In this document: in pieces, positions 7,520 through 19,297 of the stretch
Position numbering within the stretch: the stretch's first letter is position 1
How the letters are laid out: each line of letters starts with the position of its first letter
From: Bacteroidales bacterium
GTDB taxonomy: Bacteria; Bacteroidota; Bacteroidia; Bacteroidales; TTA-H9
Direction of reading: 5' to 3'
Assembly: GCA_030656615.1 (NCBI GenBank)
Contig: JAUSOY010000033.1
Span: forward strand, 28,664 to 92,663
DNA: 64,000 bases
Program-made: the position numbers and the translations under genes
Notes under the pieces: model-generated
What the model was told of the DNA's origin: nothing
The model's input: only the letters and a program-made list of their open reading frames with translations
The model's database searches: none

Positions 7520-8440
7520 TCATTTATTCGTATTTACCAGATTAACAGGCACACATATATCAAGAACAAATTTCCCCTCAGGATGTTCTTCATGATTATT
7601 ATGATACAATTCATAAGGCAGTCCATTTACTGGCTGATATTTTGATTGAATTAGCCATGCACAAACGGCATTCCAGGCTGGTTCGAATTCATTAACACTG
7701 ATTTCGAAACGACCAACGGCATACAAGCCCGCAGGCGTTTTCATACTACCGAACTCTCCCTCGGGTTTAATATCCTTGCTTACGGTTATGCAAGCACTTT
7801 GTCTCAGTTTTTCAATAATTGTAATATTCGGATCATCGTGGTAAACCGTCATTGTTTTTACATCCGGCGTAAGAAGGCCTTTGGGGCCTGCCCATGCCAT
7901 AAGGCGTTCATATGCTTTGCCAATAAGATGATATGGCCCGGTATGCCTGCAATAAATCAGATGCATTTCTGGCATGTGTTTTACGCAAATATTATTTTCG
8001 TACATCGCTTTCCACTTTTTATAAGGTTCGAATTCCCAAAAGTACGATTGAGTTGAACGATCGATTTTGCTATTCTTGCGTATTTGACCATCACTAATTG
8101 CTGGCCATTTTTTACGATACTGGGCAGCACTCATTTCAAAATGTCGTTTAAATGCTCTTGAAAAGACTGCCTGACTGCTGAATCCACAAGCATATGCAAT
8201 TTCGTTTACAGGAATACTGGAATCTGAAATCAACATGGATGCTGCTTTTTCGATTCGTAAACGGTTCATAAAACCATAAGGTGTTTCTGATGTCATCAGC
8301 GAAAAAATACGATGAAAATGAAATGGCGAAAAACATGCTTCTCGTGCAAAATCTGCAAGATTAAGCGATTCGGACATGTGTTTCTCAAAAAAATCAATCG
8401 CTTTGTTTATCCGGGCAATATATACTTCATTTACGGCCAT
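7520..8440 (-). CDS. AraC-family transcriptional regulator with GyrI-like domain
   Basis: A protein of 306 residues. The N-terminal third is an AraC/XylS double helix-turn-helix: ARINKAIDFFEKHMSESL, FSPFHFHRIFSLMTSETPYGF, then IAYACGFSSQAVFSRAFKRHF. The C-terminal half matches the GyrI-like small-molecule-binding domain (CRHTGPYHLIGKAYERL, and PAWNAVCAWL). This Rob/SoxS-like layout usually means a multidrug- or stress-responsive activator. The ATG at 8440 is taken as the start because the more upstream in-frame codon (8479) is a TTG. The target genes are not evident, as the neighbours are ligA and the channel pair. Confidence 0.9.
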   Translation of the reverse strand: MAVNEVYIARINKAIDFFEKHMSESLNLADFAREACFSPFHFHRIFSLMTSETPYGFMNRLRIEKAASMLISDSSIPVNEIAYACGFSSQAVFSRAFKRHFEMSAAQYRKKWPAISDGQIRKNSKIDRSTQSYFWEFEPYKKWKAMYENNICVKHMPEMHLIYCRHTGPYHLIGKAYERLMAWAGPKGLLTPDVKTMTVYHDDPNITIIEKLRQSACITVSKDIKPEGEFGSMKTPAGLYAVGRFEISVNEFEPAWNAVCAWLIQSKYQPVNGLPYELYHNNHEEHPEGKFVLDICVPVNLVNTNK

Positions 8441-8521
8441 CGTACTTCTTTTATAGGCAAAATTGCACTTTTCTCCCAACGAACAATTTGCAATTATTGC
8501 TAATTTTCAAAAAAACGAATT

Positions 8522-11994
<3,473 letters not shown>

Positions 11995-12168
11995 GGGTTC
12001 AATAATGTTGAAATGTTCGGAATCAAATCCAAAGCCTTGAGCAAAAAAGACTGCGATAAACCGACTGATAACAGCGGCAGTTATTATAAACAGAAAGGGT
12101 TGCCGTTTCCAGAACCTACGGATAGAAAAACCGATATATGCAATAAGTGGATTGATGGCAAGGAAAAA
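11995..12168 (-). other. Probable N-terminal coding extension of the GT-C gene without a standard start codon
   Basis: Fifty-eight in-frame codons lie between the TAA of the HD gene and the first ATG of the GT-C gene. They encode a basic stretch (IRRFWKRQ), a hydrophobic helix (PFLFIITAAVISRFIAVFF) and the acidic loop. I read every codon and found only ATT, ATC, ATA and CTG as possible alternative starts. Confidence 0.6.
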
Positions 12169-12765
12169 TTAAGTTTGTTGAAAGTGAGTGCACAAAGCTT
12201 TGATCTCCACAAGATGACGATGCTTTATTTCCTCACGTTTAGCTTTAGCCGTTTGGGTATAAAATTGATGCGATCCCAGAAAGCGTATCTGTAAATCATA
12301 CCATTGACTTAATGATAAGTTATTTATTCCCAACATTTTCCATTCGAAGTGTAAGCGATGTGCTAGCATGTGAAAATCTTCACGGCCAAGATAATCAAGA
12401 TCAGCATCACATAATATTTCTTCCAAATGATTTTTCGGATTTTGAGGAAGTTTTGTGGAAAGAATCATTCCATTAATCTTTAAAATATCTGTAGCCATAT
12501 ACCCAAAAGAAGGAAGGATTTCACTGGCAATCTCACACCCTTTCTCTTCATGATTTTCATATGTATAAATTAATCCGATATCGTGAAGCAAAGCAGCAGT
12601 CTTTACCAAAATAACATCATGATTTGAAATTCCCTCAGCCTGAGAAATAAAATCGGCCTGCGTACAAACATCGAGTGTATGCTCCAGACGGTGATATGTC
12701 AACTGTGGTTTAAGTTCTCTTCGAAGAATGTCAATAATAGTCTCACTGGCCGAGATAAAATCCAT
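12169..12765 (-). CDS. HD-domain phosphohydrolase-like protein
   Basis: This 198-residue soluble protein contains an HD domain: the first histidine in YHRLEHTLDV, the HD pair in AALLHDIGL, a later histidine in NHEEKG and an Asp in ILCDADLDYLG. These are the metal ligands of HD-superfamily phosphohydrolases, which cleave nucleotides or cyclic nucleotides. The exact substrate is unknown. The spacing and small size suggest a stand-alone family found in many Bacteroidota. Its TAA stop is in the same frame as, and directly followed by, the open region that runs into the glycosyltransferase gene. Translation could be coupled. Confidence 0.82.
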   Translation of the reverse strand: MDFISASETIIDILRRELKPQLTYHRLEHTLDVCTQADFISQAEGISNHDVILVKTAALLHDIGLIYTYENHEEKGCEIASEILPSFGYMATDILKINGMILSTKLPQNPKNHLEEILCDADLDYLGREDFHMLAHRLHFEWKMLGINNLSLSQWYDLQIRFLGSHQFYTQTAKAKREEIKHRHLVEIKALCTHFQQT

Positions 12766-12857
12766 ATGCCTTAATTTTATAGCGTAAAGATAAAAAAACG
12801 AAGTCGATTTTCCTGAATAAACCGGAAAAGGCCATTAGTTATTTGTAAAGCCTTATT

Positions 12858-13187
12858 TCAAGAAGCAATTGATGAAACTTCACATACTTCGCGAATTACT
12901 TCAGCATCGAACCAGAGTTTAAATAGCCGATAATCGCGTTTTTTTGGCCAGGCCGACGGATATTGCCACCAATTTTGCAATTGTTTATCAAACATTGCTT
13001 TATAGTATCGCCGGAGGATGGAGTCAGGTTCAGCAGAAAGTTTTTTCTGCTCTAATAAATATACAGAAGGAGGAATTTGATTCAAGCAAATATTATGATC
13101 TTCTTCAAGTATGTTTATCCATTCAACATATGCTTGTCGGGCGTGTAATACAACTGCTACTTTTTTTTCGGGACGATTTGGAGACAT
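12858..13187 (-). CDS. Uncharacterised small protein
   Basis: I do not recognise this 109-residue protein. It is soluble, basic and rich in aromatics, with a distinctive YYKAMFDKQLQNWW segment and a WPKKRDYRLFKLWFD stretch. No signal peptide, membrane segment or cysteine cluster is visible. It begins with ATG at 13187, 121 bases from the divergent pdxB start, and ends 92 bases before the HD gene start on the same strand. A gene is supported by its codon use and length, but no function is proposed. Confidence 0.6.
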   Translation of the reverse strand: MSPNRPEKKVAVVLHARQAYVEWINILEEDHNICLNQIPPSVYLLEQKKLSAEPDSILRRYYKAMFDKQLQNWWQYPSAWPKKRDYRLFKLWFDAEVIREVCEVSSIAS

Positions 13188-13295
13188 TGTGTTGAAACTT
13201 TTATTGTTATGAATCTAAAGATACAATCGAAATCTCCCTTTTCGACGAAAATTTGAATTTTTAATAGAAAATTTATTATCTGTTGCATCCTTTCG

Positions 13296-13303
13296 TATTT
13301 TTG
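13296..13303 (+). promoter_or_regulatory. -7 box directly in front of pdxB
   Basis: TATTTTTG is an exact TAnnTTTG match only 5 bases before the ATG at 13309. A TTTA lies 20 bases upstream of it. A transcript from this site would have almost no leader. Confidence 0.5.
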
Positions 13304-13308
13304 TATCA

Positions 13309-14439
13309 ATGAAGATTATTGCTGATCATTATATACCATTTCTAAAAGGAGTGCTGGAGCCAAAAGCTGAAGTCGTTTATGCAAATGGTTCTGACATTAT
13401 TGCATCACAAATCTCAGATGCCAATGCCCTGTTGATTCGTACAAGGACATTTTGCACTCCATCGCTCCTCGAAAATTCCAAGGTTCGTTTCATTGGGACT
13501 GCCACAATTGGGACCGACCATATCGATAAAGATTTTTGCCATTTAAATAACATTGAGGTCGTTTCTGCCCCCGGTTGCAATTCGGCATCGGTAGCGCATT
13601 ATGTGGCTTCTGCGTTGTTCTGGTATGCGAAAAATCAAAACGTTGATTTGAGTCGATTGTGTATTGGTGTTATTGGTGCAGGAAATATTGGCTCTAAAGT
13701 GATTGACTTCTGCCGTGCCCTGGGAATGAACGTTCTGGTAAATGATCCGCCGAGGGCAAGGCTTGAAAGTGAATTTATCATGCATTCCATCGATGAAATT
13801 TGCGAAAAGGCTGACGTAATAACATTTCATGTCCCGCTAATTAAGAATGGAAATTTAAAAACTAGACATCTGGCTGACACAGCATTTTTTTCAAAACTCA
13901 AATCAGCTCAATTAGTAATCAACACTTCGCGTGGAGAAGTAATTGAATCTTCTGCACTAAAAAGTCACCTGAATTCTAATCCTCATTTTAATGCCATCAT
14001 TGATGTTTGGGAAAATGAACCATTTCCAGATGAGGATCTAATAAATTGTTGTTATATCGCCACACCACATATTGCTGGTTATTCGCAAGACGGAAAAGCG
14101 AATGGAACGGCAGCAGTTGTCAGAGCTCTTAGTGAGCATTTTGAGCTGGGTTTGGATAGTTGGTATCCGGAAAATATTCCGTTTAATCTGAATTCTGAGA
14201 TTACCATGGATGCCAAAAATTCAGATTTAATAAATATACTCGAATTATTTTACCTTTATACCTATCCGATTTTTGAGGATAGTGAACGATTTAAGTCCCG
14301 TATTTCTGATTTTGAACTCCTACGGGGAAATTATCCCATTCGCCGCGATCCTTCCTATTATACGCTTAACCTTCTGAATACAGGTCAAAAATTGCTGGAG
14401 GTGATAAAAAAGATAAATATCCGCCTTAAAAATCAATAG
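13309..14439 (+). CDS. pdxB: 4-phosphoerythronate dehydrogenase PdxB
   Basis: A D-2-hydroxyacid dehydrogenase of 376 residues with the NAD-binding loop GVIGAGNIGSKV (about 120-131) and the catalytic triad R208 (NTSRGE), E237 (WENEP) and H254 (ATPHIAGYS). The N terminus MKIIADHYIPF and the GTATIGTDHID motif mark the PdxB branch, which oxidises 4-phosphoerythronate in the DXP-independent arm of pyridoxal phosphate synthesis. The C-terminal dimerisation domain (after residue 280) is present. Its last 7 bases overlap the convergent LtaS-like gene. It has its own promoter box immediately upstream. Confidence 0.93.
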   Translation: MKIIADHYIPFLKGVLEPKAEVVYANGSDIIASQISDANALLIRTRTFCTPSLLENSKVRFIGTATIGTDHIDKDFCHLNNIEVVSAPGCNSASVAHYVASALFWYAKNQNVDLSRLCIGVIGAGNIGSKVIDFCRALGMNVLVNDPPRARLESEFIMHSIDEICEKADVITFHVPLIKNGNLKTRHLADTAFFSKLKSAQLVINTSRGEVIESSALKSHLNSNPHFNAIIDVWENEPFPDEDLINCCYIATPHIAGYSQDGKANGTAAVVRALSEHFELGLDSWYPENIPFNLNSEITMDAKNSDLINILELFYLYTYPIFEDSERFKSRISDFELLRGNYPIRRDPSYYTLNLLNTGQKLLEVIKKINIRLKNQ

Positions 14440-16292
14440 TTTATATATTCCTGGAAAATTGTTTGAAGAAAGGCTTTCGTCTGATTTTCTGTCTGAATCC
14501 GTTCATCTTCTGGTAAACTTGATTGAAAAGTGTATTGATTCTTGTGATCCCAAATAAAATGACCTTTCGGATTTTTCCAACCAATTCCGTAATCAAACAT
14601 GAAGTATGCGGAAGGCTTGTAATATCTATTCATCACATTGCGGCTCCACGTAAATTCCGAATGCCCAATTTCGAGTTGAGACAGTATGGTTGATGCAATA
14701 TCAGTCTGGCTAACTTCATAGTTTATCTGGCGGCCTCTGAATTCCTTTTTAAGTGCATTCCCGTAGAATAATAATGGAATATGGTGATATTCAAATGTAT
14801 TTGGATGCCAATTCCGATACGAGTTGTGTGAATGATCGGCCACCAAAATAAACAGCGTGGAATCATACCATGTTTCTTGCCTCGCCTTTCTGAAAAAATC
14901 GCCCAGACATTTATCGGTATAATAGGCAGAATTGATATATCTCCTCTCATTTCCACCCCACGCAAGCACCTCATCCATTGGCTGATCGTACGGGGAATGC
15001 GAACTTAAAGTAAATATCATACTGAAAAATGGCTGTTTTTCCGATTTCAGGTCTTCGATTTGTTCGTTCAAAGTATATTCATCATGGATTCCAAGTTTCC
15101 CTTGGGGCAATCCGGATTTAAAATTGTAGATTTCTTTAACTCTATCGAAAGCATTATACATAATATAGCTTTTGATATTTCCGTAGATCAGTTGTCCTCC
15201 AAAGTAAAACGAAGAATGATACCCTGTTTCATTCAGTTTCTTAACCAGGCTGGGAAGATTGGAATATTTATCCGGTTGTACCGTAATGGACGTATAAGGA
15301 TGTGGAGGAAAACCGCCCAAAATAGCGGCTATACCCTGCTCAGAACGTGCTCCTCCGGCATATGCTTTTGTAAATAAAAGGCCATTTTTTTCGAGAAGAG
15401 CAAATTCAGGCGTTATTCCTGGTTCAGCTCCAAGACTTTCTATTAAATCAGCTGACCAACTTTCGAGCATTATCAAGACAATATTTGGATGCTTGATTTC
15501 TAATATCGAAGGTGTACTATCATTTTCGGCCGATACGGCATTAAGAGCCATTTTTCTAGCAGTCTCCGGATTGAAATAATCGAAGGGATTGGATGAGGCA
15601 AACTGTCGATTTTCAAAAATACTGATATAGAGATTGAATGCTGAATTTACCGAAACAACATTTAATATTTCCTGCTTTGAAAAATACGACTGGCTCTGGT
15701 TAATTGGTATTTGTTGCAGTCCTCCGCGGGCTCCAATTACCAGTGATGGTAATAGTACAATAAATGCTAATATGCCTTTCCACATTGCGGGTTTACTTCC
15801 ATAGAATTCTTTTTCTGAGAAGAAACGAAAGAACCAGATTCCAAAGGCTGTATAAATAAGAATAAAAAGCGTGAGGACAAGGATGATTATGGTTCGTGCT
15901 GATTGTATAACTTCTGCCGGATGACGCAGGTACAGCAGTGCTTTATAGGTCAATTTTGTTTGCCATTCTTCGTATAAACCTGTTTCACCAGCTAAAATCA
16001 AAGCAAATAGAAAAACCAGCAACGCATTATAAACACGTATGCTTCTGACAATCCAAGCTCTATAATACAGGCTTCTGAAAATGAGTAATAAAAAGGGGAT
16101 AAATGCCAAATAGCAAATCGTCGAAAAATCAAGTTGTACGGAGTGAGGAAAAACCAGCAAAATTTCAGAGAATTTCACTCCTTGAATCCTTAAAGTCCCC
16201 GAATAAAAAATCAGAAAGAAAATCCGGCCGAGGGCGAAAAAGAGTAACCAGAATATAAAAAACTTAAGAAGCGGGAAAATAATTTTTTTCAA
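14433..16292 (-). CDS. LtaS-like phosphoglycerol transferase/sulfatase-fold membrane protein (copy 1)
   Basis: This 619-residue protein has about five N-terminal membrane helices (to residue 190) and a periplasmic sulfatase-fold domain. Family motifs are visible: metal-binding E277 (NIVLIMLESWS), the putative nucleophile S317 in GGARSEQGI, and DHS at 486-488. LtaS/MdoB-family enzymes move glycerol-phosphate (or phosphoethanolamine) from membrane phospholipid to envelope acceptors. There is no lipoteichoic acid in this phylum, so the acceptor is unknown. The start appears to be TTG at 16292, since no in-frame ATG precedes residue 170. It lies 26 bases after miaA on the same strand. A paralogue is at 48843. 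Confidence 0.88.
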   Translation of the reverse strand: MKKIIFPLLKFFIFWLLFFALGRIFFLIFYSGTLRIQGVKFSEILLVFPHSVQLDFSTICYLAFIPFLLLIFRSLYYRAWIVRSIRVYNALLVFLFALILAGETGLYEEWQTKLTYKALLYLRHPAEVIQSARTIIILVLTLFILIYTAFGIWFFRFFSEKEFYGSKPAMWKGILAFIVLLPSLVIGARGGLQQIPINQSQSYFSKQEILNVVSVNSAFNLYISIFENRQFASSNPFDYFNPETARKMALNAVSAENDSTPSILEIKHPNIVLIMLESWSADLIESLGAEPGITPEFALLEKNGLLFTKAYAGGARSEQGIAAILGGFPPHPYTSITVQPDKYSNLPSLVKKLNETGYHSSFYFGGQLIYGNIKSYIMYNAFDRVKEIYNFKSGLPQGKLGIHDEYTLNEQIEDLKSEKQPFFSMIFTLSSHSPYDQPMDEVLAWGGNERRYINSAYYTDKCLGDFFRKARQETWYDSTLFILVADHSHNSYRNWHPNTFEYHHIPLLFYGNALKKEFRGRQINYEVSQTDIASTILSQLEIGHSEFTWSRNVMNRYYKPSAYFMFDYGIGWKNPKGHFIWDHKNQYTFQSSLPEDERIQTENQTKAFLQTIFQEYINY

Positions 16293-16318
16293 GAAGGAGT
16301 GATTAAAGTTTCGGGGAA

Positions 16319-17239
16319 TTATACATATGTGGTATTACTTTCGATGAACTTAATTATTTCATCTTTATCATCAGCATTATACCAATGATAATCATCTTCA
16401 CGGGTAAACCAGGTTAATTGCCTCTTTGCGTAACGTCTGGTATTGGTTTTTATTTTTTCAACAGCATCCATTAAACTCATCTGATTTCCGAGATGAGCGA
16501 ATAACTCTTTGTATCCTACGGTATTTAAGGCATTTAATTGTCTGAATTCGAAGAGTGATTCAGCTTCCTGTAAGAATCCATCATCAATCATTTTATTCGT
16601 TCTAAGATTGATTCTGTTGAATAATTCTTCTCTTGGCCTGTTAATGACAATTTTAAGGATGTTAAACGGCCGGCTATGCTTTGGCGTCGTTCTTTGCTGA
16701 CTATATGCCTGCCCCGTAGTATAACACACTTCAAGAGCCCTGAGTAGCCGCATTGGATTTGCGAGATCCACTTCATGATAATAATCGGGATCGAGCAGTT
16801 TTAATTGTTGACGTAAGGATTCGATTCCCTGAGTTTTAAATTGTTCATTCAACGATTCGCGGAGTGTTGGATCGATATCCGGGAAATTATCGATTCCATT
16901 GCATAAAGCCCTGATATATAATCCTGAACCACCCGTACAAATAGCAAAATCGCTTTGCTGAAATATTATTTTCAGACACGCTAGTGCGTCGTTTTCATAA
17001 CGCGAAACGTTATAATCGTCATGGATGCTCAGGTGACCAATGAAATGATGTTTAATACCATCTTGTTCTTCAATATCCGGAGCCGCAGTACCAATTTTCA
17101 TTTCATGATAAAACTGACGCGAATCAGCCGAAAGAATTTCAGTCTTCAGATGCTTTGCTATTTCGACGGATAGTGCAGTTTTTCCACAAGCTGTTGGGCC
17201 CGCGATAACGATTAGAGTTTTGATTGAATTAGACGCCAT
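16319..17239 (-). CDS. miaA: tRNA dimethylallyltransferase MiaA
   Basis: A 306-residue enzyme with the P-loop GPTACGKT at residues 14-21, the DSRQFYHEMKIGTAAP segment, GGSGLYI, and NTRRYAKRQLTWFTRE near the C terminus. All are landmarks of MiaA, which adds a dimethylallyl group to A37 of tRNAs reading UNN codons. Length is normal. It sits in a close run of minus-strand genes, 7 bases after a pRiA4b ORF-3-like gene and 26 bases before an LtaS-like gene, and is probably co-transcribed with them. Confidence 0.97.
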   Translation of the reverse strand: MASNSIKTLIVIAGPTACGKTALSVEIAKHLKTEILSADSRQFYHEMKIGTAAPDIEEQDGIKHHFIGHLSIHDDYNVSRYENDALACLKIIFQQSDFAICTGGSGLYIRALCNGIDNFPDIDPTLRESLNEQFKTQGIESLRQQLKLLDPDYYHEVDLANPMRLLRALEVCYTTGQAYSQQRTTPKHSRPFNILKIVINRPREELFNRINLRTNKMIDDGFLQEAESLFEFRQLNALNTVGYKELFAHLGNQMSLMDAVEKIKTNTRRYAKRQLTWFTREDDYHWYNADDKDEIIKFIESNTTYV

Positions 17240-17246
17240 GATATGA

Positions 17247-18086
17247 CTAATCGTCGTAATCTCTTACCTGAAAACCACTGCTTTCTAACTCATCATCATC
17301 CATTTGGCTGAATTCGTCTTCAGAGCTGTAGTCGTCATCATCATCGTCATCGTCGGATACCTGACTAATATATGCTTCTGAATCGGAAGACGAAGCCTCT
17401 TCATCAGAATTTTTTTCTATAGGTTTACGGCCTCTTTTTTTAGCGGGTTCAACAATTTCAAGCAAGGGAGTTTCACCGGCAATAATCTTACTAAACGTAT
17501 CATCTTCAAGCATGGATTCAATGTCTTCCTCAATCAAATCGTCGGGTATATCATCCAACGATATTGGAATGCTTACACGCTTACCCAGTATTGTTTCTAT
17601 TTCATTATCTTCAAACACAGGACCGGGAAGAATTTTCTTATACGTTGCATCTCCCCTGCTAACAACACATTTGGGATACGATGAGGCATCATCAACGGAA
17701 TGTATTTTCAGCAATTCTAAATAAAACAATTTGAATTCGTTGGCATGATACTCAAGAATAATGTATTGATGCGGATCTTCCATAAAATCGCGAAGCTTTG
17801 CATCTTCTAATTTATAGAAAGGCATTCGGGCTCTTCTGACGCCATCACGAACATCATCATCGTCATCATTGGAAAAAACACCTTTAACTGCCTCTTTAGC
17901 AATTTCTTTTTGCCGTACCCAACGTACATTGGCGATGTAAAAAATTCCATTAAATTCAACAGGAAAAGCAGCGGCTAATCGTATCGTTTCAAGAAATAGT
18001 TCAAATGTACTACCCGGCGTGATATCAATATCCCGAACAAATTCATCTTCTCCTTCACATGTTAGCCGAAACCGGTATAAATGCAT
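17247..18086 (-). CDS. pRiA4b ORF-3-like protein with acidic tail
   Basis: The first 170 or so residues of this 279-residue protein (MHLYRFRLTCEGEDEFVRDI, FNGIFYIANVRWVRQ, PHQYIILEYHANEFKLFYLEL) fit the plasmid pRiA4b ORF-3-like family found in many bacteria, whose function is unknown. The rest is strongly acidic. It contains a basic AT-hook-like island KKRGRKPIEK (about residues 218-227) followed by Asp/Ser/Glu-rich runs. Such a layout suggests binding to a nucleic acid or a basic protein, but this is inference. It lies directly upstream of miaA with a 7-base gap. Confidence 0.8.
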   Translation of the reverse strand: MHLYRFRLTCEGEDEFVRDIDITPGSTFELFLETIRLAAAFPVEFNGIFYIANVRWVRQKEIAKEAVKGVFSNDDDDDVRDGVRRARMPFYKLEDAKLRDFMEDPHQYIILEYHANEFKLFYLELLKIHSVDDASSYPKCVVSRGDATYKKILPGPVFEDNEIETILGKRVSIPISLDDIPDDLIEEDIESMLEDDTFSKIIAGETPLLEIVEPAKKRGRKPIEKNSDEEASSSDSEAYISQVSDDDDDDDDYSSEDEFSQMDDDELESSGFQVRDYDD

Positions 18087-18165
18087 TATTTCAAATTTTT
18101 AGTATCAATAAATTTCAAAAACTTCTACATACACTTCATTTTCAAACAAATATATGATAATTAGT

Positions 18166-19296
18166 TTAACAAACCAACATCAAATCTGCAATAATTCCAT
18201 CACTTTGTATCCAAAAATCGCGATGGATTTGAATCTTTTCATTTTGCAAAAATAATATTCCTTGTTTAATTTTCCGTTCCGACTGTTGTAGGAAATAATG
18301 AAAGATCTCTTTACCATACATTTCTTCAATAATTTTCAAACTCACACCCCATTGAGTCCTGAGTCCGGTCATTAGGTATTCATTAAATTGGGTTTGATGG
18401 TCAAGCACTTCGTATTCAGACGGTAGAACACCATTATTTATAGAAGAAAGATATTGATTTAATGAAGAAATATTCCACCACCGTTTGTTATTAAAATACG
18501 AATGGGCTGAAGGACCGAGTCCCAGGTAGGCTTCTTTTGTCCAGTAAGCTGTATTATGCCGCGAATATTTCTTGTTCCGGGCGAAATTTGAAATTTCATA
18601 ATGCTCAAATCCCAGATTCGGCATCAAATCCTGAAGAATTTTGAAATGCCTTACAGCCGCATCTTCATCAGGAGCGATAATTTGGTTTTTCAAAATATTA
18701 TATGATAATGCCGTATTTGCTTCAATGGTAAGTGCATAGGCCGATATATGTTCAACTCCGGTTTCTGCTGCCATAATAATATTCCGCCTCCAGTCATCAT
18801 CATTCAATCCGGGAATTCCATAAATCAAATCAAGACTAAAATTGTTGAAACCATTTTTTTGAATCGATTGAATGGTAGCAAAAATTGATTCCGCTTTATG
18901 ATTTCTTTGCAGATATATAAGATCCTGTTCTCTAAATGATTGTATCCCTATACTTAAACGGTTTATTCCGATGTTTTGCCATGCAGCCAAATTCTCTTCA
19001 GAACAGTCATCCGGGTTTGCTTCCAGCGTTATTTCTGCATCAGCAAGTACATTATATTCAGCATGTAAAAATTTAAGAATATCTGAAATTTGATTTGGGT
19101 TTAACATCGATGGTGTACCACCTCCAAAATAAATTGTATGGATATCCTGATCTGCGAAAGTTCCTTTATGTAAGTCAGCCTCCTTAATAATGGCTTCATG
19201 AAATTCCCTTATGAATTTTGATGAAGCCAGTGAAAAAAAATTACAGTAGCCGCATTTTGTTTTACAGAATGGAATATGAATATAAATGCCTGCCAT
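18166..19296 (-). CDS. hemW: Radical SAM heme chaperone HemW
   Basis: A protein of 376 residues from the ATG at 19296. It has the radical SAM cysteines C11, C15 and C18 (HIPFCKTKCGYCNFFS), the GGGTPSML motif and the YGIPGLNDDDW and AYLGLGPSAHSY segments, which distinguish HemW (formerly HemN-like) from true coproporphyrinogen dehydrogenase. It binds SAM, 4Fe-4S and heme and is thought to deliver heme to respiratory enzymes. The TTG six codons upstream is not used as start because the ATG directly precedes the conserved AGIYIHIPFC. The start codon lies one base from the stop of the histidine kinase gene, indicating translational coupling. Confidence 0.93.
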   Translation of the reverse strand: MAGIYIHIPFCKTKCGYCNFFSLASSKFIREFHEAIIKEADLHKGTFADQDIHTIYFGGGTPSMLNPNQISDILKFLHAEYNVLADAEITLEANPDDCSEENLAAWQNIGINRLSIGIQSFREQDLIYLQRNHKAESIFATIQSIQKNGFNNFSLDLIYGIPGLNDDDWRRNIIMAAETGVEHISAYALTIEANTALSYNILKNQIIAPDEDAAVRHFKILQDLMPNLGFEHYEISNFARNKKYSRHNTAYWTKEAYLGLGPSAHSYFNNKRWWNISSLNQYLSSINNGVLPSEYEVLDHQTQFNEYLMTGLRTQWGVSLKIIEEMYGKEIFHYFLQQSERKIKQGILFLQNEKIQIHRDFWIQSDGIIADLMLVC

Positions 19297-19297
19297 A

